Assembly (NCBI GenBank): GCA_017625435.1
Contig: JAGAKX010000011.1
Span: forward strand, 62,001-126,000
Source of the DNA: Clostridia bacterium
GTDB lineage: Bacteria; Bacillota; Clostridia; Oscillospirales; Acutalibacteraceae
DNA: 64,000 nucleotides
Direction of reading: 5' to 3'
Below are positions 24,191 to 31,468 of this stretch, piece after piece. A model generated the notes under the pieces. That model saw only the letters and a list, made by a program, of their open reading frames with translations. It was not told the origin of the DNA and did not search any database. Position 1 is the stretch's first letter. Each line of letters starts with the position of its first letter. The position numbers and the translations under genes are program-made.

Positions 24191-24349
24191 TTATTTTTCA
24201 CTTTTGCCAATTATTTTCAATAACAGTTCGTCAACATCCTCGGTGGGTAAATTTTTAGCTAAAAAAGCATATTGCGAAACTCATTCATACCGTTGACGAG
24301 TAACTTTGCACCCAAAATCTGTAAACTTATTTTTTACATTTCTGCTCAT
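24191..24349 (-). pseudogene. short element gene interrupted by an in-frame TGA
   Basis: From ATG 24,349 behind AACAGGAGGTC the frame reads 22 codons (MSRNVKNKFTDFGCKVTRQR YE split for length), then TGA, then 29 more sensible codons (FLAKNLPTEDVDELLLKIIG) to TAA at 24,191. The two parts share one frame, so a point mutation or readthrough is more likely than a frameshift. The protein would be about 52 residues, basic at the start, unidentified; its leader hairpin resembles that of TnpV. Confidence 0.5.
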
Positions 24350-24356
24350 AAAAAAG

Positions 24357-24401
24357 ACCTCCTGTTAATTGGTAGCTTCTTTCTACCTTATAACGGGAGG
24401 T
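24357..24401 (-). promoter_or_regulatory. second ribosome-binding-site-sequestering hairpin
   Basis: On the minus strand ACCTCCCGTTATAAGGTAG folds on CTACCAATTAACAGGAGGT (about 14-15 of 19 pairs), hiding the AGGAGG of the short pseudogene. The flank CACATTCGAAT matches the flank of the tnpV hairpin, so the two leaders are related copies with diverged stems. Confidence 0.6.
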
Positions 24402-24475
24402 ATTCGAATGTGTAGATCGTTTGAATGCTGTTTTTACAAAGAATTATAGTTGAAACTTAATACAAATGCAGGTTA

Positions 24476-24504
24476 TTGAAAAAACTGTTAAATTGAAGTA
24501 TAAT
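24476..24504 (+). promoter_or_regulatory. promoter of the OLD-family gene
   Basis: TTGAAA and TATAAT with a 17-nt spacer, followed about 30 nt later by AAAGGAT and the ATG at 24,551. The 562 nt between tnpV and this gene otherwise contain only the two hairpins and the short pseudogene. Confidence 0.6.
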
Positions 24505-24550
24505 TTAGGTGTATTTTTGTATTTGCTTTAACTAAAGAAAGGATATAGAT

Positions 24551-26185
24551 ATGCATAATGTAAAAAATGTCCGCTTTAAAGGATATAAAGTTTTTACTAA
24601 GAATAATTATGTTGAAATGAAAGATATTTCTCATGTTAATGTGATTATAGGTAAAAACAACTGCGGAAAAACGAGTTTATTAGATATTATTGAAACTATT
24701 TTTAGCTGCAAATCATTGCTCCGTCCTGGGATAGATGTTGAAAATATTCAGTTTGATGTGCCCTTTGATAAAACTATGGTAGATGGTATTTTCTCTGGTT
24801 ATTCAGGAATAGGTCAATGGACAGCGACTAAACTGGCAGAAGCTACAGAAGGAAAATTATATCCAATAAATTTAAAGGCGGGAGAAACCGTTGAAATAGC
24901 GGATAATTCTTTTGGATTAAGTCAGCATATTAATGGTGCCAATAGAGTTCTTGCTTCAAGAAGAGGAAACTATAGTTTTAGAAAAATTTCTGCAGAACGA
25001 AATGTATATCCTGAAGCCGAAAGTGAACCGAATCTTTATAGCGAAGGCGAAGGTGCAAGCAACTTAATTGCGACATTTTTAAACGATAGTAATTATGATG
25101 AACATATTATTGAAGTTGATTTTTTAGATGCTTTAAATCGCATAATGAAACCGGAAGCTGAATTTGAGAGTATAAGAGTGCAGCAAGTAAATTATGACGG
25201 CAAACGTTTATGGGAAGTATTTTTGCAGGAAAAGGGCGCTCAACGAGTGCCTCTTTCAAAAACAGGAAGTGGATTAAAAACAATAGTTTTGGTATTATTG
25301 AATCTGTTAGTTATCCCTAATATAAAAGCGTATAGTGGAAAAAGGATTGTTTATGGATTTGAAGAATTGGAAAACAATCTACACCCTGCATTACAGCGAA
25401 GACTATTTGAATATTTATATGATTTTTCACTTGAAAATGATGTTATATTGTTTTTAACAACTCATTCCCATATTGCTATTAATGCTTTTTTTGATAAAGA
25501 AAACACATCAATTTATCATGTGATAAAAGAAAACGGTAGTGCAAGTATTAAATGTATTGAAACTCATATTGATAAAACGGAAATATTGGATGATTTAGAT
25601 GTAAAAGCAAGTGATATTTTACAAGCGAATGGCATTATTTGGGTAGAGGGACCATCTGACAGAATATACATAAAACGATGGTTTGAATTATTTACGCCTA
25701 ATAACTACAAAGAGGGTAAGCACTTTCAGTTCTTGTACTATGGCGGAAGATTGCTATCACAATATTCTGCAGAAGAAGAAACTGATTTGATTAGCATTAT
25801 CACCACAAATAGGAATGCTGCTATTGTTATTGACAGTGATAAGCGATATAAATCTGCAACGCTGAATGATACAAAGAAGCGTATTATGCAAGAATTTGAT
25901 AATTTGCAAATGTTTTATTGGATAACAAAAGGCAAGGAGATAGAAAACTATTTACCTAAACAAGCAATAGAAAATATGCAGAGTGTTAAAATAAAAAAAG
26001 AATGTGGTCAATATCAGTTGTTTCCTGATTATGTTGAAAAATATTATAAGAATTTCTCTAATAAAAAAGTTCCTTTTGCTAATAAAATCAAAGAATACTT
26101 AACTGAAGAGAATTCTAGAAATGTTTTTGATTTGAAAAAGCAAATCGAACAGTTATACCGACAAATTCAATATTGGAATGAGTAG
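24551..26185 (+). CDS. OLD-family ATPase with TOPRIM nuclease domain
   Basis: A 544-residue protein of the OLD (overcoming lysogenization defect) type. The N-terminal SMC/ABC-like ATPase has Walker A GKNNCGKTS (34-42), signature LSKTGSGLK (235-243), Walker B with FEELENNLHP (about 270-279) and a TTHSHI switch (303-308). The C-terminal TOPRIM domain shows WVEGPSDR (Glu366) and VIDSDK (Asp428, Asp430), ligands for metal-dependent DNA cleavage. OLD proteins act in phage exclusion, alone or with partners as in Gabija; no GajB-like helicase is adjacent here. Opposite in direction to the rest of the element and next to its tRNA end, it looks like a defence cargo gene with its own promoter and terminator. 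Confidence 0.85.
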   Translation: MHNVKNVRFKGYKVFTKNNYVEMKDISHVNVIIGKNNCGKTSLLDIIETIFSCKSLLRPGIDVENIQFDVPFDKTMVDGIFSGYSGIGQWTATKLAEATEGKLYPINLKAGETVEIADNSFGLSQHINGANRVLASRRGNYSFRKISAERNVYPEAESEPNLYSEGEGASNLIATFLNDSNYDEHIIEVDFLDALNRIMKPEAEFESIRVQQVNYDGKRLWEVFLQEKGAQRVPLSKTGSGLKTIVLVLLNLLVIPNIKAYSGKRIVYGFEELENNLHPALQRRLFEYLYDFSLENDVILFLTTHSHIAINAFFDKENTSIYHVIKENGSASIKCIETHIDKTEILDDLDVKASDILQANGIIWVEGPSDRIYIKRWFELFTPNNYKEGKHFQFLYYGGRLLSQYSAEEETDLISIITTNRNAAIVIDSDKRYKSATLNDTKKRIMQEFDNLQMFYWITKGKEIENYLPKQAIENMQSVKIKKECGQYQLFPDYVEKYYKNFSNKKVPFANKIKEYLTEENSRNVFDLKKQIEQLYRQIQYWNE

Positions 26186-26187
26186 TT

Positions 26188-26216
26188 AAAAAGCTCCGCA
26201 TACCACGGAGCTTTTT
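26188..26216 (+). terminator. terminator of the OLD-family gene
   Basis: Perfect 11-bp stem AAAAAGCTCCG/CGGAGCTTTTT with a 7-nt loop, starting 3 nt after the stop codon. Confidence 0.85.
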
Positions 26217-26239
26217 ATATGTACAACTTAGATATAAAT

Positions 26240-26287
26240 AAAAAATCCGAACCCTTTTCCTATTGGTAAAATTTGGTTCGGATTTTT
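26240..26287 (-). terminator. terminator following tRNA-Leu, supplied by the element
   Basis: 13-bp stem AAAAATCCGAACC/GGTTCGGATTTTT with a loop of about 21 nt and a T run on the minus strand. It lies inside the element next to the tRNA 3' end and so replaces the displaced native terminator at 11,548-11,583; it can also serve plus-strand transcripts. Confidence 0.65.
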
Positions 26288-26292
26288 CTGGT

Positions 26293-26314
26293 TTGGTGCG
26301 GGTGACAGGGGTCG
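26293..26314 (+). repeat. right attachment-site repeat within tRNA-Leu 3' end
   Basis: 22 nt identical to 11,592-11,613. It covers the 3' 21 nt of the tRNA gene, so integration kept the tRNA intact. Confidence 0.8.
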
Positions 26315-26377
26315 AACCTGCATGCTTTTGGCACAAGAACCTAAATCTTGCGTGTCTGCCAATTCCACCACACCCGC
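26294..26377 (-). tRNA. tRNA-Leu (anticodon UAG)
   Basis: 84 nt on the minus strand including an encoded CCA. Acceptor stem GCGGGTG/CACCCGC with discriminator A; D-arm GTGGAATTGGCAGAC; anticodon stem CAAGA/TCTTG around the loop TTTAGGT, anticodon TAG (reads CUA and related Leu codons); long variable region TGCCAAAAGCA as expected for a type II tRNA; T-arm GGTTCGACC. It is the integration target of the element on its 3' side. Confidence 0.95.
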
Positions 26378-26503
26378 GTATTGAAGTAATAAGTAAAAAG
26401 TAATAGTGAAGAGGTAAGGAGATTATATAACATCGGAAGGGAAATGGCAAGGGGAAAACAAAAAATTGTTCTCCCCTTAAAAATATTATTTGAAGATTGA
26501 AGC

Positions 26504-27928
26504 TTATTCTGCCTCTGCGATTTTCTGTGCAAAGGCATCCTCTTCCTTTTTGCCGATGTTGTAGATAAACTTCATAGAAAGGAAGGCAATAAGTGAGCCT
26601 ACAGCAAGAAGGATGAAGTAGAGAGATTTTACCTTGTCACCGAAATCAGCAGGCTGAACGGCATTTTCACCTTCAACAAAGCCGATTGCGGAAAGACCGA
26701 GAGCAACAACAGCCTGACCGATACCCTGAGCCAGCTTTCTGAAGAATGAATACAGAGCGTAAAGGGAGCCTTCCTCGCTCTTGCCGGTCTGTCTGTAGGA
26801 AACCTCGATACAGTCGGCGATAATAGCCCATACGGAAATCTGGAAGCCCGCATTGCCGAGGTTAAGTCCCATAAGGCAAACAATATAGAGAATCATACCA
26901 GTTGAATCGGGAGAAATCGGAAGAACGAGAGATACGATTCCCGAAATTGCACCGATAAGCATTGTTGTGACAATAACGGTTTTTTTGCCGAATTTCTTTG
27001 TAAGCTTGCCCATAAGAGCCATAAAGATAATCATAGGAGCATAGCTTCCCACCATAGCAAGTCCCATTTTGCCCGTATCGTGGAAGAAATACTGGAAAAC
27101 CATATTGTTAAGAGACATAGTGGAGTTAAAGAGAGCAACTGATGCGACGGATGCGATTGTAGCACCTATCATTGCACGGTTTGTGAAGAAGGACTTCACG
27201 GAGGACATAATAGCCTTGAAGCCTACTGTATTATCATCGGATTTGTGATTTACTCTTTCCTTTACGAGCTTTGTTGTTGCCCAGAAGGCGACGAGTGCAA
27301 CTACACCGAAAACAAGTGCCACGGGGAGAAGGGTGGGACCTTTAAGAATGTCAACCTCTTCACCGAGCTCGTTTATCTTTGTTTCATATACAACCTTGGG
27401 AAGAACTATCATAACAATGATTCCGGGAAGAGCTGCACCGATGCTTCTGAAGGTAGAAAGGGAAACCTTCTGCTGAGGGTCATCCGTGATAACGGAATGA
27501 AGTGAACCGTAGGGAACATTTACCATAGTGTAGGCAATTGACCACAGACAGTATGCGCCGAGACACCATATATATTTACCCCACTGAGAGAAGCCCTGCA
27601 CGGGTGCGAAAAGCATAACGTTAAAGATTATAAGGGTAATACCGCCGAGGAGAATCCAGGGCATATACTTACTTTTTTTGCCGATTCTCTTTGTGTCAAC
27701 AAGATTTCCGATAACAATATCGTTTACGGCATCAAAGATTTTTGAAAGAATGATTATGATAGCGTATGCACCTTCTTCAATGCCGATGTACTGCATATAG
27801 AAAAGCTGCATATAGGTGGATACCAGCTGGAAAGAGAAGTTACAGCCCATATCACCGAGAGAGTAACCGATTTTGTCAGCCCAGCCAAAGGGACGGATGG
27901 CATTTGCGGGAGCTTTTGAAGAACTCAT
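26504..27928 (-). CDS. GPH-family (MelB-like) sugar:cation symporter
   Basis: A 474-residue, 12-helix membrane protein of the glycoside-pentoside-hexuronide:cation symporter family. The N-terminus FGWADKIGYSLGDMGCNFSF and the loop DAVNDIVIGNLVDTKRIGKK (the D-x3-D cation-site region of MelB-like proteins) are typical, as is YGSLHSVITDDPQQKVSLST. It is the last gene of the long minus-strand operon, separated from the kinase-like gene by 96 nt, and most likely imports the glycoside or uronide that the operon enzymes act on. The specific substrate cannot be assigned. Confidence 0.87.
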   Translation of the reverse strand: MSSSKAPANAIRPFGWADKIGYSLGDMGCNFSFQLVSTYMQLFYMQYIGIEEGAYAIIIILSKIFDAVNDIVIGNLVDTKRIGKKSKYMPWILLGGITLIIFNVMLFAPVQGFSQWGKYIWCLGAYCLWSIAYTMVNVPYGSLHSVITDDPQQKVSLSTFRSIGAALPGIIVMIVLPKVVYETKINELGEEVDILKGPTLLPVALVFGVVALVAFWATTKLVKERVNHKSDDNTVGFKAIMSSVKSFFTNRAMIGATIASVASVALFNSTMSLNNMVFQYFFHDTGKMGLAMVGSYAPMIIFMALMGKLTKKFGKKTVIVTTMLIGAISGIVSLVLPISPDSTGMILYIVCLMGLNLGNAGFQISVWAIIADCIEVSYRQTGKSEEGSLYALYSFFRKLAQGIGQAVVALGLSAIGFVEGENAVQPADFGDKVKSLYFILLAVGSLIAFLSMKFIYNIGKKEEDAFAQKIAEAE

Positions 27929-28024
27929 TGTTTTGTCATCTCCTGATTTGTTTTTTTGCAGAAATAATTATCTGCTGTTTGTTACTATTTTACCCGAAAA
28001 AAAGTAAAAAGGCAATAGTTTGTA

Positions 28025-28954
28025 TTATCGGTTAAGCTTAGTCAGCTCTTTTTTCAGCCTTCTGTTACAGAGAAATTCCCATAAAGGCATTATAAGACCG
28101 CCTGTAAGCCTGCAGGATGCCTCATTGAGGGCGCCGTAGAAGGCAATTCTGAAATCGGCATTCTCAGATAACGGGTAATGCTTTTTGTAGGTTTCAAAAA
28201 GATAAAAGCTGTTGCCCCACATATTAAGAAGCTGAAAAAGATCATATTCACGGTCAGCATAAATATAACCTGCCGGGTCAATAAATCCCCGGAGCTTCAT
28301 GGTTTTCGGGTCCGCCATAATGTTCATTATGTTGATATCTCCGTGAATCAGCACGGGACAGTCGGGCTCAAGAGCCTTTTCTTTATAGATTTCAGCCGCT
28401 TTTTCTAAAAGTGCGTAGCTTTTCTTTGAATACTTTCCTTTGCTGCAAAGGTCTTTAAGACCCTGCATTTTCGGGATTATATGCTCTTTTTCATAATACT
28501 CAGTCCAGCTGTCATAGGTCGGATTCAGAAGAGAGCCGTATTTTTCCCCTTTTACCGAATGTATTTCAAGAAGATTTCCGATAACCTCCTCGGCAAAAGC
28601 CTTTTTCTTTGCCTTTGACTTGAAAAGATAAGAGGGTGAGAGGACATTTGTCCCCTCAATAAAGCCCATACCGAGAAGAGCAACACGGCTGTCCGAACAG
28701 GAAAAATATATTTCCGGCACAGCAACAGATGTATTTTCTTTTATTGCTCTCAGCTGTGCCGATTCCTTTTCCATCATTCCCTCGATACGGAAGGCCTTTA
28801 CAACTATGCTTTTATCGGGAAGTGTGCACCTGAACGCCTTGCCGTTTGAACCGCCGCCGATAAATTTAATACTGAGAGTATCAAGGTTCATATATTCCTT
28901 TATTTTTTCCGGAATAAGTGTGAAAAGAGTTTTGTTGTCAATAATGAGTGACAT
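28025..28954 (-). CDS. aminoglycoside phosphotransferase-like kinase
   Basis: A 309-residue kinase of the APH/choline-kinase fold: glycine-rich loop FIGGGSNGKAFRCTLP (about 29-44), ATP-lysine in SIVVKAFR, catalytic loop VLIHGDINIMNIMAD (about 205-219) and metal-binding GFIDPAGYIYADRE. In a catabolic operon such a kinase more likely phosphorylates a sugar, polyol or related small molecule than an antibiotic. It lies 11 nt after the PHP gene. AGGAGA precedes the ATG. Family is clear, substrate is inferred only from context. Confidence 0.78.
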   Translation of the reverse strand: MSLIIDNKTLFTLIPEKIKEYMNLDTLSIKFIGGGSNGKAFRCTLPDKSIVVKAFRIEGMMEKESAQLRAIKENTSVAVPEIYFSCSDSRVALLGMGFIEGTNVLSPSYLFKSKAKKKAFAEEVIGNLLEIHSVKGEKYGSLLNPTYDSWTEYYEKEHIIPKMQGLKDLCSKGKYSKKSYALLEKAAEIYKEKALEPDCPVLIHGDINIMNIMADPKTMKLRGFIDPAGYIYADREYDLFQLLNMWGNSFYLFETYKKHYPLSENADFRIAFYGALNEASCRLTGGLIMPLWEFLCNRRLKKELTKLNR

Positions 28955-28965
28955 AAAAATTCTCC

Positions 28966-29691
28966 TTAAGGAATTATTATGTTATTTCTGCCTGCTTCAA
29001 GAAGATAATCTCCGCTTTTGAGAATGTCTGCGATGTCAAAGGATTCACAGGGGAGAGTTTTGGTAAGTATTGCCGACACACCCTCGTGCTTTTGGTTTGT
29101 ATGATGGAAGTCAGAGCCTGCCGTTACGATGCTGAAATTATTTTCCTTGGCATATACAGCGGCAATACCGACCTTTGAATTGTGACGGGGGTGAAGATTG
29201 AAAACCTCAATGCCGTCAAGAATGGCGGGATTTACTCTTTCCATATCTTCCCTGAAGGGATGTGCCTGCAGGAAAACGCTGTCGGGCATACTGTAAACCT
29301 TTCTGAAATTCTCAACACCAAAGGGCAGAAGGTCGTAGATTTCCTCCATCATCTTTCTCGTGACGCCGTAAATAAGGTAATCGTTTTCATTTTCCTCAAA
29401 ACGGATTTCAGCCGCAAGAATTACCTTTATTCCGATTTCATCTCCCTTTTTCTTAGCTCTCTCAAAGTCTTTGAAGAATCTGTCAAGAACCGTTTCTTTG
29501 TCGCTTCTCTGATAGTTGAAAGAAAAATGATTTGCAATTGTTACTGCTGAGTAACCGAGGTTTTTGTAAATTGTTGCAAGCTCCTCGGGGGAGACCTCCG
29601 AGCAGGAGCTTGCAGGTGAGGTGTGTGCGTGAAGCTCAGTACGGTAGCAGTATTCCTTCAATAAGTCGTTTTTTAGTGCTTTAATATCCAT
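28966..29691 (-). CDS. PHP-domain metal-dependent phosphoesterase-like protein
   Basis: A 241-residue PHP-domain protein. Metal-binding segments are visible: ELHAHTSPASSCSE near the N-terminus, ANHF, AEIRFEEN, LQAHPFRED, FNLHPRHN and AGSDFHHTNQ near the C-terminus. I place the start at ATG 29,691 with AGGGTGAT upstream; a GTG three codons earlier is possible. PHP proteins of this size hydrolyse phosphate esters or act as amidohydrolase-like enzymes. It sits 32 nt after the dehydrogenase gene and 11 nt before the kinase-like gene in the same operon. Confidence 0.78.
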   Translation of the reverse strand: MDIKALKNDLLKEYCYRTELHAHTSPASSCSEVSPEELATIYKNLGYSAVTIANHFSFNYQRSDKETVLDRFFKDFERAKKKGDEIGIKVILAAEIRFEENENDYLIYGVTRKMMEEIYDLLPFGVENFRKVYSMPDSVFLQAHPFREDMERVNPAILDGIEVFNLHPRHNSKVGIAAVYAKENNFSIVTAGSDFHHTNQKHEGVSAILTKTLPCESFDIADILKSGDYLLEAGRNNIIIP

Positions 29692-29723
29692 TTTTATCAC
29701 CCTGATGTTTGTTTTTGTTATAT

Positions 29724-30725
29724 TTAAGCCATTGTTTCCAGCATTTTAAGGCTTACCTCGTATTCGGTATGTTCGCCGTTTAAGTATTTTTTGAACTGTG
29801 CCAGCTGATATTCACCCATTCTTTTGACCTCATCTCCGTAGCTTCCCGCAATATGCGGAGTGAGTATGCAGTTGGGAAGCGAGTAGAAGGGATGTCCTTC
29901 ATCCGGGGGCTCGGGGTACGTTACGTCAAGTATAGCAGTCAGGTCCTCTCTTTCGGAAAGGACAGCGCAAAGATCTTCTTCAACTACCTGAGCGCCTCTG
30001 CCCGTGTTTATAAAGGTCGCATATTTTCTCATAGAGGAAAAATGCTCCTTTTTCAGCATTCCCTTGGTTTTTTCATTGTCTGCAAGGTGATTTGAAATAA
30101 CGAAGCAGGTACTGAAAATCTCTTCAAGGGAGCATTTTGTGACACCGAGCAAGTCTGCTTTTTCATCACTTAAAAACGGGTCAAATACCTTTACGGATAA
30201 TCTGTAGGCTTTAAGCATTTGAGCTGCAAGTGAGCCTATCATACCGGCACCTATAAGTCCGACTGCTTCACCGAACGAGCCGGGATAGCACTCCTTTAAT
30301 TCAGACGCCCTCTTAAGATTTCCCGTGCTCTGACAGCGGGATGCGGCAAAAAAGCCTTTATTGGCAAGAATAATCTGTGCTACGGTGTATTCCGCAACGG
30401 GTACGGCGTTTGCCGCCCAGGAGGAAAACACCTTTACCCCTGAATTGAGAAAGGGACGGGCAAAAAACTGAACGGTTCCCGCACCGTAAAACACACATTC
30501 AAGGGAAGGGAAGATGTCTTTTATTTCTTCCTCCGAAAAAACGGGCATCCCCCAGGTTGAGAAAATGTAGCGTGTATCTGAAAACCTCTCTTTATTTTTA
30601 AGCACTTCTTCACGGGAGTAAACATCATCGGTTATGTCGGTAAAATTTTTCAGTTTTTTTCTCGTGGCTTCGTCATAAATCTTTAAAGGATTCCTTTTAT
30701 CGTTACATAAAAAAACTGCTTTCAT
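29724..30725 (-). CDS. D-isomer specific 2-hydroxyacid dehydrogenase family protein
   Basis: A 333-residue NAD-dependent dehydrogenase: Rossmann motif VGLIGAGMIGSLAAQML (about 150), VFDPFLSDEKA, substrate arginine in FINTGRGAQVVEE, the following acidic region ILDVTYPEPPDEGHP and catalytic His in LTPHIAGSYGDE. It overlaps the upstream isomerase-like gene by 4 nt, which indicates translational coupling. It probably interconverts a 2-hydroxy and 2-oxo acid, or a related sugar acid, in the operon's pathway. Confidence 0.84.
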   Translation of the reverse strand: MKAVFLCNDKRNPLKIYDEATRKKLKNFTDITDDVYSREEVLKNKERFSDTRYIFSTWGMPVFSEEEIKDIFPSLECVFYGAGTVQFFARPFLNSGVKVFSSWAANAVPVAEYTVAQIILANKGFFAASRCQSTGNLKRASELKECYPGSFGEAVGLIGAGMIGSLAAQMLKAYRLSVKVFDPFLSDEKADLLGVTKCSLEEIFSTCFVISNHLADNEKTKGMLKKEHFSSMRKYATFINTGRGAQVVEEDLCAVLSEREDLTAILDVTYPEPPDEGHPFYSLPNCILTPHIAGSYGDEVKRMGEYQLAQFKKYLNGEHTEYEVSLKMLETMA

Positions 30726-31459
30726 TTTATGAGCCTCCTGAGAGCATCGGCTTCCGTTTTAAGAGATGATATATTGTCATCGGGCATAAATTCAAGAAGC
30801 AGGGTGTTGTCGGAGAAATATGAAAGATATTCCTTCCATAGCGACTCTGCTTCTCCGAGAGGAAATCTCGACGTCTCCGTCCAGTTGAAAACGTGAATAT
30901 GCTTCGTAAAAGGGGAGAGCAGCCGTGCATACTGCTTGTTTTCTTCTTCTGAAGTGAACTGATTCGGCTGCCAGTACATTCTGAATGAAGGGGAGTTTAC
31001 GGCTTTCATAAGCTTTATTGCTCCCTCTTTTGTATCTGTGTAAGTGCCGTTATGACATTCCATACATAATGTTACGCTGTTATTTTCGGCAATTAAAGCC
31101 GCCTCCCGGCAGAGTGAAAAAAGTGCGTTTTCCTCTTCTTTCGTGTATTCAAGAGAGCTTTTTGTTCCGCACCACAGTCTTAAAATATCCGTACCCAGTA
31201 TTTTTGCGGCATTTATATATTTCTGTAAGTCTGCGATATTGCTTGCACCTAAACGGAAATACGTACCGTAAGAGCAGCAGAAAAGTCCGGCTTCTTTTTG
31301 TAAATCAGCAATTTTCTGCAAGTTTTCCGTGTCACAGCAGGGTGCGTGGATATCGCTTCCCCATTCAATGCAGGAAAGACCGGCATGTTTTACTTCCGTT
31401 ATAATTTCCTCGGGAGAAAGTTCTCTGAAAGAAATTGATACAAGACCTGACTGAGGCAT
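30722..31459 (-). CDS. sugar phosphate isomerase/epimerase-like TIM-barrel protein
   Basis: A 245-residue protein of the xylose isomerase-like/AP endonuclease family 2 TIM barrel. Visible elements are SGLVSISFRELSPEEII at the N-terminus, GLSCIEWGSDIHAPC, LCMECHNGTYTD (metal-binding Glu and His), MYWQPNQFT and KHIHVFNW. It lies 9 nt after the flavoprotein gene and overlaps the dehydrogenase gene by 4 nt. Likely an epimerase or isomerase for a keto sugar produced by the oxidoreductases of the operon; such pairs are known in routes that pass through 3-keto sugars, but that is analogy. Confidence 0.8.
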   Translation of the reverse strand: MPQSGLVSISFRELSPEEIITEVKHAGLSCIEWGSDIHAPCCDTENLQKIADLQKEAGLFCCSYGTYFRLGASNIADLQKYINAAKILGTDILRLWCGTKSSLEYTKEEENALFSLCREAALIAENNSVTLCMECHNGTYTDTKEGAIKLMKAVNSPSFRMYWQPNQFTSEEENKQYARLLSPFTKHIHVFNWTETSRFPLGEAESLWKEYLSYFSDNTLLLEFMPDDNISSLKTEADALRRLIK

Positions 31460-31468
31460 ACTATCACC

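Larger units (their letters stand above)
11592..26314. mobile_element. integrated mobilizable element at tRNA-Leu(UAG), about 14.7 kb
   Basis: The segment is bounded by identical 22-bp direct repeats equal to the 3' end of the tRNA-Leu gene (including the encoded CCA). Inside are a large serine recombinase at one end, a ParB-like protein, a MobA-type relaxase, a truncated tyrosine recombinase, TnpV, and cargo (ATP-grasp, TylF methyltransferase, sigma/ABC operon, OLD-family protein at the tRNA end). No type IV secretion genes are present, so it would need a helper for transfer. The tRNA 3'-end repeat is typical of tyrosine-integrase elements, yet the only intact recombinase is a serine one; which enzyme made this insertion is unresolved. 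Internal truncations show repeated rearrangement. Confidence 0.75.

Noticed and set aside
24028..24210. 60-codon minus-strand frame upstream of tnpV
   Set aside because: It ends inside the sequestering hairpin, has AT-rich low-complexity content and no ribosome binding site.
24551..26185. Gabija (GajA) assignment for the OLD-family gene
   Set aside because: No GajB-type UvrD helicase is next to it; the flanks are a pseudogene and tRNA-Leu.
26115..26538. Minus-strand frames across tRNA-Leu
   Set aside because: They overlap the tRNA gene, terminators and the transporter end; chance frames.
28025..28954. Aminoglycoside resistance gene
   Set aside because: APH-like fold only; it sits inside a metabolic operon and has no specific resistance-family signature.
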